Positions 26,481-37,300 of a DNA stretch of 46,324 nt are shown here, in pieces. Each line of letters starts with the position of its first letter. The first letter of the stretch is position 1. The translations under genes were made by a program, and so were the position numbers. This DNA comes from Methylobacterium aquaticum (GTDB lineage Bacteria; Pseudomonadota; Alphaproteobacteria; Rhizobiales; Beijerinckiaceae): the NCBI RefSeq assembly GCF_001043915.1, contig NZ_LABX01000237.1, positions 1 through 46,324 of the forward strand, given 5' to 3'. Below the pieces are notes generated by a model. It was given only the letters and a program-made list of their open reading frames with translations, did no database searches and was not told the DNA's origin.

Positions 26481-27941
26481 ATGTTCACCAAGGACCGCCT
26501 GCGCGATCCCGCGCTCCTGCGCTTCCAGGCCTTCATCGCCGGCGAGTGGCGCGAGTCCGACGCCGGCGGCAGCCTGGCCGTGACCGACCCGGCGACCGGC
26601 GAGACGATCGGCACGGTGCCGGATTGCGGCGCCGCCGAGACCCGCGCGGCGATCGCAGCGGCCGAGGCGGCGTTTCCGGCCTGGCGCCGCACGGCGCCGG
26701 CGGAGCGCGCCGCGATCCTGGAGCGCTGGAACGCCCTGATCCTCGAGAATGCCGAGGATCTGGCGGCGATCATGACCGCCGAGCAGGGCAAGCCGCTCAC
26801 GGAAGCCCGCGGCGAGGTCGCCTACGGGGCGAGCTTCGTGAAGTGGTTCGCGGAAGAAGCCCGCCGCATCACCGGCGACGTGTTCACCGCGCCGGTCGGA
26901 GACCGCCGGGTGCTGGTGCTCAAGGAACCGGTCGGCGTCTGCGCGGCGATCACGCCGTGGAACTTCCCGATCGCGATGATCACCCGCAAGGTGGCACCGG
27001 CCTTCGCCGCCGGCTGCCCGATCGTCGTCAAGCCCGCCGACCTGACGCCGTTCTCGGCCCTCGCCCTCGCGGTACTCGCCGAGCGGGCCGGGGTGCCGAA
27101 GGGGGTGTTCAGCGTCGTCACCGGCCAGGCGGCGCCGATCGGCGCCGAGATGACCGGCAGCGAGACCGTGCGCAAGCTGTCCTTCACCGGCTCGACCGCA
27201 ATCGGGCGGCTGCTGATGGCCCAGTCGGCCCCGACCATCAAGCGGCTCAGCCTGGAACTCGGCGGCAACGCGCCGTTCATCGTGTTCGACGACGCCGATC
27301 TCGACCAGGCGATCGCGGGCGTCATGGCGTCGAAGTTCCGCAATGCCGGCCAGACCTGCGTCTGCGCCAACCGCATCCTGGTGCAGGACGGCATCCACGA
27401 CCGTTTCGCCGCCCGCCTCGCCGAGGCCGTGGGCCGGCTCCAGGTCGGCAACGGCTTCGAGGCGGGCGTCACCATCGGCCCGCTGATCAACGACGCCGCT
27501 GCCGCCAAGGTGACGGCGCATCTCGACGACGCCCTCGCCCGGGGCGCCCGCCTGGTGGCGGGTGATCCGGAGGCGGTGCGGGGCCGCTTCGTGCCGCCGT
27601 TGGTGCTGACCGGGGCCGAGACGGGCATGCGGCTTTCCGTCGAGGAGACCTTCGGGCCGCTCGCGCCCTTGATGCGCTTCTCCCGCGAGGAGGAGGCGAT
27701 CGCCATCGCCAACGCCACGCCGTTCGGACTCGCCTCGTATTTCTACACGTCCGACATCCGCCGGGCCTGGCGGGTCGGCGAGGCGCTCGAATTCGGCATG
27801 GTCGGGCTCAATACCGGAACCGTCTCGATGGAGGCGGCGCCGTTCGGCGGCGTGAAGCAATCGGGCCTCGGCCGCGAGGGCTCGGCCTACGGCATCGACG
27901 AGTACCTGGAACTGAAGTCGTTCCACATGGGCGGCCTCTAA
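26481..27941 (+). CDS. gabD: NAD(P)-dependent succinate-semialdehyde dehydrogenase
   Basis: This encodes a 486-aa aldehyde dehydrogenase. PWNFPIAMITRK and FTGSTAIGRLL form the cofactor site. LELGGNAPFIVF carries the catalytic Glu and FRNAGQTCVCANR the catalytic Cys. The double-Cys CVC context and the C-terminal GGVKQSGLGREGS are typical of GabD-type enzymes, which oxidise succinate semialdehyde (or glutarate semialdehyde) to the acid. AGGA lies six bases before the ATG. No GABA aminotransferase gene is nearby, so the source of substrate is unknown. Confidence 0.92.
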   Translation: MFTKDRLRDPALLRFQAFIAGEWRESDAGGSLAVTDPATGETIGTVPDCGAAETRAAIAAAEAAFPAWRRTAPAERAAILERWNALILENAEDLAAIMTAEQGKPLTEARGEVAYGASFVKWFAEEARRITGDVFTAPVGDRRVLVLKEPVGVCAAITPWNFPIAMITRKVAPAFAAGCPIVVKPADLTPFSALALAVLAERAGVPKGVFSVVTGQAAPIGAEMTGSETVRKLSFTGSTAIGRLLMAQSAPTIKRLSLELGGNAPFIVFDDADLDQAIAGVMASKFRNAGQTCVCANRILVQDGIHDRFAARLAEAVGRLQVGNGFEAGVTIGPLINDAAAAKVTAHLDDALARGARLVAGDPEAVRGRFVPPLVLTGAETGMRLSVEETFGPLAPLMRFSREEEAIAIANATPFGLASYFYTSDIRRAWRVGEALEFGMVGLNTGTVSMEAAPFGGVKQSGLGREGSAYGIDEYLELKSFHMGGL

Positions 27942-27948
27942 AACAGCA

Positions 27949-27965
27949 GCGACCGAGACGGTCGC
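27949..27965 (+). terminator. Stem-loop after the semialdehyde dehydrogenase gene
   Basis: GCGACCG (27949-27955) and CGGTCGC (27959-27965) pair perfectly around a 3-nt loop, eight bases after the TAA stop. No T-run follows. The remaining stretch to 28144 shows nothing else. Confidence 0.5.
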
Positions 27966-28144
27966 CCTCCAGAGTGCATCGGCCGCCCATGCTCGCGAAC
28001 GCGGCTGCTCGCGACCGTGGCGAACCGGTGCAGCCGTCGCGGCGCCTGTCGATGTGGACGGCCGCCGCCCCTTCTCCACCATCCCTGCGCCCCGGCCCTC
28101 GTCGCAGAGCCGGGGCTCCAAACCAGGCCCCGAGACCCGACGCC

Positions 28145-29011
28145 ATGACGATCCCGGACACGATCCTCCCAACGGATACCCCCCTGACGATCCGCCCGAT
28201 GACCGAGGCCGATATCGAGGCGGTGCACGGCCTCTCGGTCGAGGCGCGCTGGCCGCACCGGGCCGAGGATTGGCGCCTGATGCTGGCGCTCGGCCACGGC
28301 CTCGTCGCCTGCGACGGGGAGGGCCGGGTCACCGGCTCGGCGATGTGGTGGCCCTTCGGCGAGGGTCTCGCCACCATCGGCATGGTGATCGTCTCGCCCC
28401 GGATGCAGGCCCGGGGCACCGGGCGGCGGCTGATGCGGGACCTCTTCTCGGCGGCCGGGACGCGCACGATCCGCCTCACCGCGACGGAGGCGGGCCGGCG
28501 GCTCTACGAATCCGAGGGGTTCCGCGTCACCGGCAGCAACACGCAATACCAGGGCATCGCGGAGGCGGGCGCGGTGACCGCCGATCCACGGGTGCGGCCC
28601 GCCGCCGAGGCCGACTGGCCGGCCATCGCGGCCCTCGACCGTGAGGCGGCCGGCGACGACAGGAGCCGGATGCTCGACGCCCTGCACCGGCTCGGGGAGA
28701 CTTTCGTCCTGGAGGAGGCGGGGCGGATCGTCGGCTTCTCGGTCTGCCGGGCTTTCGGGCGTGGCCATATCGTCGGCCCGATCGTCGCTGCGGACGCCGT
28801 GGATGCTGTCGCTCTCGCCGGGCCGCATGTGCGGGCCCATGCCGGCGGGTTCCTGCGCCTCGACACGCCGGAGCGCGATGGTGCGCTCGTCGCCTTCGTG
28901 GAGGCGAGCGGTCTTGCCAATGTCGACCTGTCGGTGACGATGACCCGGGGCGTGCCGCCCCGGACCGGGCCGGCCCGGATCTTCGCCCTCGCCAACCAGG
29001 CCCTGGGATAG
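28145..29011 (+). CDS. GNAT-family N-acetyltransferase, two-domain
   Basis: This encodes a 288-aa cytoplasmic protein. The N-terminal GNAT domain (LTIRPMTEADIEAVHGLS; IGMVIVSPRMQARGTGRRLM with the acetyl-CoA loop QARGTG) is followed by a second GNAT-like domain (DPRVRPAAEADWPAIAALD onward). This matches the Acetyltransf_1 plus Acetyltransf_18 arrangement. The substrate is unknown. It starts 203 nt after the dehydrogenase stop, past a stem-loop, so it is probably a separate transcription unit. Confidence 0.9.
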   Translation: MTIPDTILPTDTPLTIRPMTEADIEAVHGLSVEARWPHRAEDWRLMLALGHGLVACDGEGRVTGSAMWWPFGEGLATIGMVIVSPRMQARGTGRRLMRDLFSAAGTRTIRLTATEAGRRLYESEGFRVTGSNTQYQGIAEAGAVTADPRVRPAAEADWPAIAALDREAAGDDRSRMLDALHRLGETFVLEEAGRIVGFSVCRAFGRGHIVGPIVAADAVDAVALAGPHVRAHAGGFLRLDTPERDGALVAFVEASGLANVDLSVTMTRGVPPRTGPARIFALANQALG

Positions 29012-29135
29012 CGGCCCCGTCCGCCAAGGAGCACGTGCTCGAAATCCGCCGGGACGGTCCCGCGGCACACGGGAGCCCAACGGACCGGGCGTCCGTCGGG
29101 AAAGCCCCGCGGCATACTCAATCTGGTGCCCAATA

Positions 29136-29293
29136 ATACCAACGGCCGAAGATGCTGACGCATCGATTCGATCTCGGGCAGGCCCGAGATCGACGCGGCC
29201 GTTGACTTCATCTCGAATTGTCGATGCCAAGCCAAGAGACTTGGCGAAAATTCGCGAACGGAGCCAAAGGTCGCTTTCAACGACCGTTGGTAT
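29136..29293. repeat. 158-bp MITE-like repeat with perfect 10-bp terminal inverted repeats
   Basis: The ends ATACCAACGG (29136-29145) and CCGTTGGTAT (29284-29293) are perfect inverted copies. Inside is an 11-bp hairpin, CGATCTCGGGC and GCCCGAGATCG with a 2-nt loop, near 29175-29200. There is no coding capacity. A degraded relative lies at 3028-3098. This is the form of a small non-autonomous mobile element or interspersed repeat. No clear target duplication was seen. Confidence 0.7.
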
Positions 29294-29706
29294 AAGATGA
29301 AGCTTTCTTATTTTGCGCTGCACTTGAGCGAAGCTGCAAAATTTATCACGTCTGGGAGATCGAAACGGAATCTTCGCGGGCCAAGACTCGGCGGGCCAAG
29401 ACTCCGCGGGTCGGGCATCGGCGTCGCAATGGCGGCGCCCGGGCACCGCCGGCTGACGGCGATGCGCGATCCCGAACCGTCATGGCCGTGCGCCGCGTGG
29501 GCCGCGTCCGCTGGCGTGCACGGCCGGCTCTGTCGGCCAGGGCGAGACGACCGGACGCCCGACAACACGGGTGGCGGGTGAGCGCCGGGAGGCCCTGCGG
29601 AGGGCGCCCCCAATGGCGAGCCGCGGATCGGCGACCCGTCCAGGGTCGCTCACGCAACCACACCGGACGCCAGCACCCATCATCCAAAATTCCCCCGAGG
29701 CTCGAC

Positions 29707-29751
29707 TTGCGGACGACAAAGTTCCGACGTAGTCTGCCGTAAGGATATAGA
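29707..29751 (+). promoter_or_regulatory. Candidate promoter(s) of the RND efflux operon
   Basis: Two overlapping sigma-70-like choices are seen: TTGCGG (29707) with TAGTCT (29730) at 17-nt spacing, or TTCCGA (29722) with TATAGA (29746) at 18-nt spacing. Both lie about 100 nt before the first ATG. Neither is strong. Confidence 0.3.
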
Positions 29752-29846
29752 AATCATTCGGAAACAATTCTCCGTAGCGCTGCGAAGCATTGTGATTGCA
29801 GCCGGATGTCGACAGATCCAGGCCAATTGCATTTCAGGATCAGACG

Positions 29847-31133
29847 ATGCGCGGTTTCGCCTGGGGTCTCGGTGCCGGCCTGACCGTCGCGGCGGGCACG
29901 CTCGTCGCGTGGCCGCAGGCGGGCTCGGTCCTCGCGTCGGCCCAAGGTCCGCTTCAGACGCAGGTGCAGGAGCAATGGGCCGCGTTGCGGTCCTGGCTCG
30001 GCAGCCCGGCCTCCGGGCCCGGGGCGGAGCCGCGATCGACGCCCGCCGCCCTCGTCCCGCTCGCTCCCGCCCGCGTCGCGGCCGAGGCGGCGCAGAGCGC
30101 CGACGTGCCGATCACCCTGTCGGGCATCGGCACCGTCCAGGCTTACAACACCGTCAACGTGCGCTCGCGCATCGACGGCGAGATCACCCGGATCCTGTTC
30201 CGCGAGGGCCAGGACGTGAAGGCCGGCGATCCCCTCGCCCTCATCGATCCGCGTCCGCTCCAGGCTCAAGCCGACCAGCAGGAGGCCGCCCGCCTCCGGG
30301 ACCAGGCCCTGCTCGACGGCGCCCTGCTTGATCTCCAGCGCTACGAGGCCCTCGTCCTCAAGGATTTCGCCAGCCAGCAGCAGGTCGACCGGCAGCGGGC
30401 GCTGGTCGCCCAGTACCGGGCCCAGATCAAGAGCGACGAGGCGCAAGTCGCCTATGCGCGCACCCAGCTCGCCTACACCACCATCGCGGCGCCCTTCGCC
30501 GGGCGTACCGGCCTGCGCCTCGTCGACCAGGGCAACTACGTCCGCGCCGGCGACGCCTCGGCGATCGTCGTGGTGACCCAGCTCCAGCCGATCTCCGTCG
30601 TCTTCACGCTCCCCGCCTCCGCCGTCGCGAGGAGCCGCCTGACCCTCGGCGAGGTCTCGGCGCCGGTCCGGGTCTTCGGGGCCGACGAGCGCACCCTGCT
30701 CGATACCGGCACGGTCGAGCTCGTCGACAACCAGGTCGATCCGGCCACCGGCACCATCAAGCTCAAGGCGAGCTTCCCCAATGCCAAGCTGACGCTCTGG
30801 CCCGGCACCTTCGTCAACGGCCGCATCACCGTCGACATCCGCTCCCAGGGCGTCACCATCCCGCTGACCGCGCTCCGCCACGGCCCGCGGGGCGATTTCG
30901 TCTTCGTGGTCCAGGAGGGAAGCAAGGACGGCAGCAAGAGCGGGTTCCACGTCGCGACCCGGACCGTCACCCCGGGCCAAGCGAGCGGTGGCCGCCTCCT
31001 GATCGAGAAGGGGCTGAAGGCCGGGGAGCGCGTCGTCACCGAAGGGCATTACCGCCTGGAGACCGGCACCCCGGTCACGATCATCGAGAAGCCGGAGCCG
31101 CACCCCGCGCCCTCGCCCCGCCCACCGAGCTGA
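29847..31133 (+). CDS. mdtA: RND efflux periplasmic adaptor (MdtA-like)
   Basis: This encodes a 428-aa membrane fusion protein linking inner-membrane RND pumps to an outer-membrane channel. The order is a hydrophobic N-terminal anchor, the barrel/lipoyl start ITLSGIGTVQAYNTVNVRSR with GEITRILFREGQDV, then an alpha-helical hairpin with a Gln-rich helix. The second lipoyl half (YTTIAAPFAGRTG) and beta-barrel domain follow. The C-terminus is Pro-rich. The ATG at 29847 has AGGA seven bases upstream. Two RND genes follow, 12 nt and then overlapping, as in mdtABC. Confidence 0.92.
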   Translation: MRGFAWGLGAGLTVAAGTLVAWPQAGSVLASAQGPLQTQVQEQWAALRSWLGSPASGPGAEPRSTPAALVPLAPARVAAEAAQSADVPITLSGIGTVQAYNTVNVRSRIDGEITRILFREGQDVKAGDPLALIDPRPLQAQADQQEAARLRDQALLDGALLDLQRYEALVLKDFASQQQVDRQRALVAQYRAQIKSDEAQVAYARTQLAYTTIAAPFAGRTGLRLVDQGNYVRAGDASAIVVVTQLQPISVVFTLPASAVARSRLTLGEVSAPVRVFGADERTLLDTGTVELVDNQVDPATGTIKLKASFPNAKLTLWPGTFVNGRITVDIRSQGVTIPLTALRHGPRGDFVFVVQEGSKDGSKSGFHVATRTVTPGQASGGRLLIEKGLKAGERVVTEGHYRLETGTPVTIIEKPEPHPAPSPRPPS

Positions 31134-31145
31134 CGGCCCACCACC

Positions 31146-34100
31146 ATGTCGGCTCCCTTCATCCTGCGCCCGATCGCGACGGCGCTCCTCACCCTCGCGC
31201 TGATCCTGCTCGGCGTCATCGGCTACTGGGCCCTGCCGGTCTCCGCCCTGCCGGCGGTGGACTTCCCGACTATCCAGGTCACCACCACCTATCCGGGCGC
31301 CTCGCCCCAGGTGATCGAGACCGCGGTCACCGCGCCCTTGGAGCATTATCTCGGCCAGATCGCCGGCCTGACCCGGATGAACTCGACCAGCGCCGCCGGC
31401 ACCAGCCAGATCACCCTGCAATTCGATCTCGCCCGCCCGATCGCCGTCGCCGCCCAGGATGTCCAGGCCCAGATCAACGCGGCGTCCGGCTGGATGCCGG
31501 TCGCCCTGCTGCCCGGCCCGCCGACCTACCGCCTCGTCAACCCGGCCGACGCGCCGGTGCTGATCCTGGCGCTGACCTCCGACATCCTCCCGCTGCACGA
31601 GGTCAGCGACTATGCCCAGACCGAGGTGATCCAGAAGCTGTCGCAGGTGCCCGGCGTCGGCGCCGTGACGGTCGAGGGCGACCAGACCCGCGCCGTGCGC
31701 CTCGCCGTCGATCCCGCCCGCATCGCCGGGCTCGGCCTGTCGCTGGAGGACGTCCGGCGGGCGGTGGCGGCCTCGACCCTCAACCTGCCGAAGGGCAGCC
31801 TCGACGGGCCACGCCAAGCCTTTCAGGTCGGCGCCAACGACCAGCTCCTGGACTCCGAGGCGTTTCGCGACGTGGTGATCGCCTACCGCAACGGCGCGCC
31901 GGTCCATCTGCACGACATCGGCACCGCCCGCGACGGGGTCGAGAACACAGACCTTGCCGCCTGGTTCGACGGCCGGCCCGCCATCCTCCTCGACGTGCAG
32001 CGCCAGCCCGGCGCCAACACGCTGGAGGTGGTCGATGCGATTCACGCCCTGCTGCCGAAGCTCCGCGCCGCCCTGCCGCCCGCGCTCAAGATCGCCGTCG
32101 TCACCGACCGCACGGTCTCGATCCGGGCCGCCATCGCCGACGTGCAGGTCACCCTGGTCCTCACCGTCGCACTCGTCGTGCTGGTGGTGTTCCTGTTCCT
32201 GCGCAAGCTCTGGGCGACGGTGATCCCGAGCGTCGCGCTCCCCGTCTCGCTGGTCGCGACCTTCGGGGCGATGGCGCTGCTCGGCTACTCCCTCGACAAC
32301 CTCTCGCTGATGGCGCTCACGATCGCGTCGGGCTTCGTCGTCGACGACGCCATCGTGATGATCGAGAACATCGTGCGCCACATCGAGGCCGGCGAGGCGC
32401 CGCTGCCCGCGGCGCTCGAGGGCGCGCGCCAGATCGGCTTCACGGTGGTCTCGCTCACCGTCTCGCTGGTGGCGGTGTTCATTCCGCTGCTGCTGATGGG
32501 CGGCCTCGTCGGGCGGCTGTTCCGTGAATTCGCCGTCACCCTGTCGCTCGCGGTGGTGATCTCAGGGATCGTCTCCCTGACCCTGACGCCGATGATGTGC
32601 GCGCGCCTCCTTGCCCCCGAGCCGCCGGACCACAGGCCCGGCCGGCTCTATCGCTGGAGCGAGGCCGGGTTCGAGGCGCTGACGCGGCTCTACATGCGCG
32701 GCGTCGACGGCGTGCTGGCGCATCGCCGCACGACGCTGGCGGTGTTCGCCCTGACGGTGGCGGCGACCGCCTGGTGCTCCGCGGCGATCCCGAAGGGCTT
32801 CATCCCCGAGCAGGATACCGGCCTTCTCGTCGGCACCACCGATGCGGGCGCGGACATCGCCTTCCCGGCCATGGCCGAGCGCCAGGGCCGCATCGCCGAC
32901 ATCGTGGCGCAAGACCCGGCGGTGCGGGCGGTGTCGAGCTTCGTCGGCGCCGGCACCGTCAACCCGACCCTCAATACCGGCCGGCTCTACATCGATATCG
33001 GCCCGGCCGACCGGCGCGACCCGGCCCCTCGCGTCATCGAGCGCCTGCGCCGGGCGGTCGAGGGGGTGCCGGGCATCGCCCTCCACCTCCAGGCGGCGCA
33101 GGACCTCACGATCGAGACGCGGTCCGCCCGCACGCAATACCAGTACACGCTCCAGGCTCTCGACGGCGACAGCTTGCGCCTGTGGAGCCGGCGGCTCCTC
33201 GCGGCCCTGCGCGACGAGCCGGCCTTGGCCGACGTGGCGAGCGACCAGCAGGACGAGGGGCTGCAACTGGCGCTCACCATCGACCGCAAGGTGGCGGCCC
33301 GCTACGGCATCACCGTCGATGCCCTCGACCAGATCCTCTACGATGCGTTCGGCCAGCGCCAGATCGCGACCGTGTACGGCGCCCTCACCCAGTACCGGGT
33401 GGTGCTCGGCGTCGATCCGGCGGTGAGGGACGCGCCCGACCTCCTCGACCGGATCTATGTCACCCCCGGCACCTCGCGGGCGCTGACCGCCGGGGACGCC
33501 GCCAACGGGGTCGGCGCCGGCTACCGCGAGGCCGCGGCGGCGGTGCCGCTCTCCGCCTTCGTGCAGGTCGAGCGCCGCACGGCGCCGCTCTCAATCACCC
33601 ATCAGGGCCTGTTTCCGGCCGTGACCCTGTCGTTCAACGTCGCGCCCGGCTCCTCCCTCGGGGCGGCCCTCGACGCCTTGAGCCGGGCGGAGCGGCGGAT
33701 CGGCCTGCCCGACACGGTGACGACCGGCCTGTCGGGCGCGGCGGCCGAGTTCGCCGCCTCGCTGCGCAGCACCGGGATCCTGATCCTGGCCGCCATCGTC
33801 ACGGTCTACATCGTGCTCGGCGTGCTCTACGAGAGCGTGATCCACCCGCTGACGATTCTCTCGACGCTGCCCTCGGCGGGCCTCGGCGCGCTCGTCGCCC
33901 TGATGCTCGCCGGCATGCCGTTCGACCTGATCGCGCTGATCGGCATCATCCTGCTGATCGGCATCGTGAAGAAGAACGCCATCATGATGGTCGACTTCGC
34001 CCTGGAGGCGCAGCGCGAGCGCGGGCTCACGCCCGAGGCGGCGATCCGCGACGCCTGCGCGCTCCGCTTCCGCCCGATCATGATGACCACCTTCGCGGCG

Positions 34101-34304
34101 CTCCTCGGCGCCTTGCCGCTGGCGCTCGGCGACGGGATCGGGGCGGAGCTGCGCCGGCCGCTCGGCGTCGCGATCGTCGGCGGCCTGGTGGTGAGCCAGG
34201 TGCTCACCCTCTACACCACGCCGGTGATCTACCTCGCCTTCGACGCGCTGACGCGCCGCCGCAGCCGGCAGCCCGCCGCCCTGGCGGCGGAGCAGGCTTC
34301 GTGA
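31146..34304 (+). CDS. mdtB: RND efflux inner-membrane transporter, MdtB-like
   Basis: This encodes a 1052-aa HAE1-type RND pump subunit with twelve membrane segments and two large periplasmic loops. It starts FILRPIATALLTLALILLG. The proton-relay Asp pair lies in TM4 (SGFVVDDAIVMIENIVRH), and GIVKKNAIMMVDFALEAQRE is in TM10-11. MdtB-type subunits work with MdtC in a 2:1 heterotrimer to export detergents and antibiotics; the substrate here is inferred. Its stop overlaps the next gene as GTGA. Confidence 0.94.
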   Translation: MSAPFILRPIATALLTLALILLGVIGYWALPVSALPAVDFPTIQVTTTYPGASPQVIETAVTAPLEHYLGQIAGLTRMNSTSAAGTSQITLQFDLARPIAVAAQDVQAQINAASGWMPVALLPGPPTYRLVNPADAPVLILALTSDILPLHEVSDYAQTEVIQKLSQVPGVGAVTVEGDQTRAVRLAVDPARIAGLGLSLEDVRRAVAASTLNLPKGSLDGPRQAFQVGANDQLLDSEAFRDVVIAYRNGAPVHLHDIGTARDGVENTDLAAWFDGRPAILLDVQRQPGANTLEVVDAIHALLPKLRAALPPALKIAVVTDRTVSIRAAIADVQVTLVLTVALVVLVVFLFLRKLWATVIPSVALPVSLVATFGAMALLGYSLDNLSLMALTIASGFVVDDAIVMIENIVRHIEAGEAPLPAALEGARQIGFTVVSLTVSLVAVFIPLLLMGGLVGRLFREFAVTLSLAVVISGIVSLTLTPMMCARLLAPEPPDHRPGRLYRWSEAGFEALTRLYMRGVDGVLAHRRTTLAVFALTVAATAWCSAAIPKGFIPEQDTGLLVGTTDAGADIAFPAMAERQGRIADIVAQDPAVRAVSSFVGAGTVNPTLNTGRLYIDIGPADRRDPAPRVIERLRRAVEGVPGIALHLQAAQDLTIETRSARTQYQYTLQALDGDSLRLWSRRLLAALRDEPALADVASDQQDEGLQLALTIDRKVAARYGITVDALDQILYDAFGQRQIATVYGALTQYRVVLGVDPAVRDAPDLLDRIYVTPGTSRALTAGDAANGVGAGYREAAAAVPLSAFVQVERRTAPLSITHQGLFPAVTLSFNVAPGSSLGAALDALSRAERRIGLPDTVTTGLSGAAAEFAASLRSTGILILAAIVTVYIVLGVLYESVIHPLTILSTLPSAGLGALVALMLAGMPFDLIALIGIILLIGIVKKNAIMMVDFALEAQRERGLTPEAAIRDACALRFRPIMMTTFAALLGALPLALGDGIGAELRRPLGVAIVGGLVVSQVLTLYTTPVIYLAFDALTRRRSRQPAALAAEQAS

Positions 34305-37300
34305 TCCTCGCCGCCCCCTTCGTCGCGCGGCCCGTCGGCACCGCGCTCGTCGCTCTCGGGCTCCTGCTGATCGGCCTCGTCGCGCTCGCCCGGCTGCCGA
34401 TCGCCTCGCTGCCCAATGTCGAGCGGCCGACCATCGTGGTCCAGGCGGCCCTGCCCGGCGCCAGCGCCGACACCGTCGCCTCGTCCCTGGCCCAGCCACT
34501 GGAGGACCGCCTCGGCCTGATCGCCGGCCTGACCGAGATGAGCGCCAACAGCACGTCGGGCGGCACCCAGATCGTGCTGCAATTCGCGCTGTCGAAGGAC
34601 ATCAACGCGGCGGCCGGCGACGTGCTGGCGGCGATCAACGCCGCGAGCCCCGACCTGCCCAAGGACCTGCCGCGCCCGCCAGTCTACTACAAGGCCAACC
34701 CCTCGAACATCGCCGCGGTGGTCCTGGCGCTGACCTCCGACATCCTGCCGCCGAGCGAGGTCTACGAACTCGCCGACAGCGTCGTGGCCGCCCGGCTCTC
34801 GGCCCTTCCCGGCGTCGCCCAGGTCTTCGTCTCGGGAGCGGAGCGGCGGGCGGTGCGGATCCGGGTCTCGCCGCGGCGGATGGCGACGATGCAGCTCTCC
34901 CTGGAGGAGGTGCGCGCGGCGCTCCGCGACGCCAACCAGAACCTGCCGAAGGGCGTGGTGACGATCGCCGACCAGACCTGGACGCTCACCGCCGACGACC
35001 AGCTGATCCGGGCCGAGGACTGGGCCGAGGTGATCGTCGCCTTCCGGAACGGCCGGCCGATCCGCCTCGGCGACGTCGCCGAGGTCAGCGACAGCGTCAT
35101 CAACACCCGCCTCGCCGGCTGGTTCAACGGCGAGCGCGGCGTGGTCGTCTACGTCCGCAAGCAGCCCGACGCCAACGTGGTCGAGACGGTGGACGCCGTG
35201 AAGGCAGCCCTGCCCGAGATCGCCCGCTGGCTGCCGCCCTCGCTCAAGGTCCACACGCTCTACGACCGCACGGTGCTGATCCGCGAATCGGTGGCGGAGG
35301 TCACCCGCACCATCGCGATCGCGATCGGCCTCGTGATGGTCGTGGTCGCCCTGTTCCTGCGCCGGCTCGCCGCCACCCTGGTGCCGGTCATGAGCATCCC
35401 GGTGGCCCTCGCGCTCACCCTGGCGGCCATGGCGCTCGTCGGCTATTCCCTCGACAACCTGTCGTTGATGGCGCTCACCATCGCGGTCGGCTTCGTGGTC
35501 GACGACGCGGTGATCGTGGTCGAGGCGGTGGTGCGCCTGATGGAGGAGGGCCGCTCCGCGCGGGCGGCCGCCCTCGAGGCGGCGCGGCGGATGGGCGCCA
35601 CCATCGTGGCGATCTCGGCCGCCCTCGCGGCGGCCCTCCTGCCGGTGCTGCTGATGCCCGACGTGGTCGGGCGCTACTTCCGCGAGTTCGGGCTGACGCT
35701 GGTGGCGGCGATCGTCGCCTCGGCGCTGGTCTCGCTCACCCTGGTGCCGATGCTGTGCGCGCGGCTGCCGCGGCGGAGCGGTGGCGAGCGCCCGCGTCCC
35801 CCGTCCCGGACGGCCCGCGCCTACCGGGCGAGCCTCGCCTGGTGCCTGCGCCACCCGGGGCCCGCGCTCCTCGTCCTGGCGGCCAGCACCGCGGGCTCGG
35901 CCGGGCTCTACGCCGCCCTGCCGAAGGCGTTCATGCCGACCCAGGATACCGGGATCCTGCAAGTCCGCACGATCACCGCCGCCAACGTCTCCTTTACCGC
36001 CATGGAGCGGTTGCAGCGCCAGGTCGCGCAAGCCATCCTGGAGGACCCGTCGGTGGCGGCGTTGAGCTCCTTCATCGGCGGCGACGGCGCGGTGCTCAGC
36101 AACGGCACCCTCTCGGTCGGCCTGAAACCCCTGGCGGAGCGGCCCGGCATCGAGGCGGTGGTGAACCGCCTGCGCGAGCGCCTCGCCCCCGTACCGGGGG
36201 TGCGGACCTTCTTCACGCCGCAGCAGGACCTGAGCCTCGGCGGAACGGGCGGCGCCGCGCGCTACCACTACGCCCTGGTCGGCCCCGACCCGGACGCCCT
36301 CTGGACCGCCTCGGAGGCGATGCGCAAGCGCATGCTGGCGATGCCCGAATTGACCGACATCGTGTCGAGCGCCGAGCGCGCCGGGCTGGAGGCCGGCGTG
36401 GTCATCGACCGTCAGCGGGCGGCGCAGTTCGGGGTGACGCCGCTCGCCATCGACAACACCCTCTACGACGCCTTCGGCCAGCGCCAGATCGACACGATCT
36501 ACCTGCCGTCGAACTATGCCCGGGTGGTGCTGGAGGTGGAGCCCGCGGCCCAGGGCAGCCCGTCCTCGCTCGCAGGCCTCTACGTGCCGGGGGCGAGCCC
36601 GGACCGGCCGCAGGTGCCGCTCTCCGAGCTGATGCGGCCGAAGCGGGGCCATGCCGCGATGTGGCTGCGCCACCTCGACGGGATGCCGAGCGTGACACTC
36701 TCGTTCAACACGAAGCCCGGGGTGGTGATCGGCGATGCGCTGGCGGCGATCCGGGCGGCGGAGCCGGCCCTGCACCTGCCCGACGAGATCAAGACGAGCT
36801 TCCGCGGCGAGGCGGCGGAGGCCGGCAAGTCCGGGACGCGCCAGCTTCTGCTGTTCCTCGGCGCCGTCTTGGCGATCTACGTCGTGCTCGGCGTGCTCTA
36901 CGAGAGCCTGATCCACCCGCTGACCATCCTGTCGACCTTGCCCTCGGCGGTGGTCGGCGGCCTCCTGGCGCTCCATCTCACCGGCACGCCGCTGACGCTG
37001 GTGGCCTCGATCGCCTGCGTGCTGCTGGTCGGGATCGTGATGAAGAACGCCATCCTGATGGTCGACGTCGCCCTCGCGCTCCAGCGCGAGCAGGGGATGA
37101 GCCCCCGCGACGCGATCCTGGAGGCGGCGCTGACCCGGGCGCGGCCGATCCTGATGACGACGCTGGTGGCGGCCTTGAGCGCGGTGCCGCTGGCGCTCGG
37201 CACCGGGCCGGGGCACGAGCTGCGCCAGCCGCTCGGGATCACGGCAGTGGGCGGGCTCGTCGTGTCGCAGCTGCTGACGCTGTATTCAACGCCGGTGGTG

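Larger units (their letters stand above)
29012..29846. other. Long non-coding gap upstream of the efflux operon
   Basis: This 835-bp stretch has no supported gene. Besides the 158-bp repeat it contains a 14-bp tandem repeat, GCGGGCCAAGACTC, at 29376-29389 and 29391-29404, and an AT-richer segment from 29660 that should carry the efflux operon promoter. It may be a site of past insertion events. Confidence 0.5.

Noticed and set aside
32597..34300. Upstream extension of the MdtC frame to 1595 codons
   Set aside because: The added part is antiphase to mdtB and has no RND features; homology starts exactly at the GTG at 34301.
34229..37216. 995-codon minus-strand frame opposite mdtC
   Set aside because: Arg/Gln/His-rich shadow translation without motifs or ribosome site.
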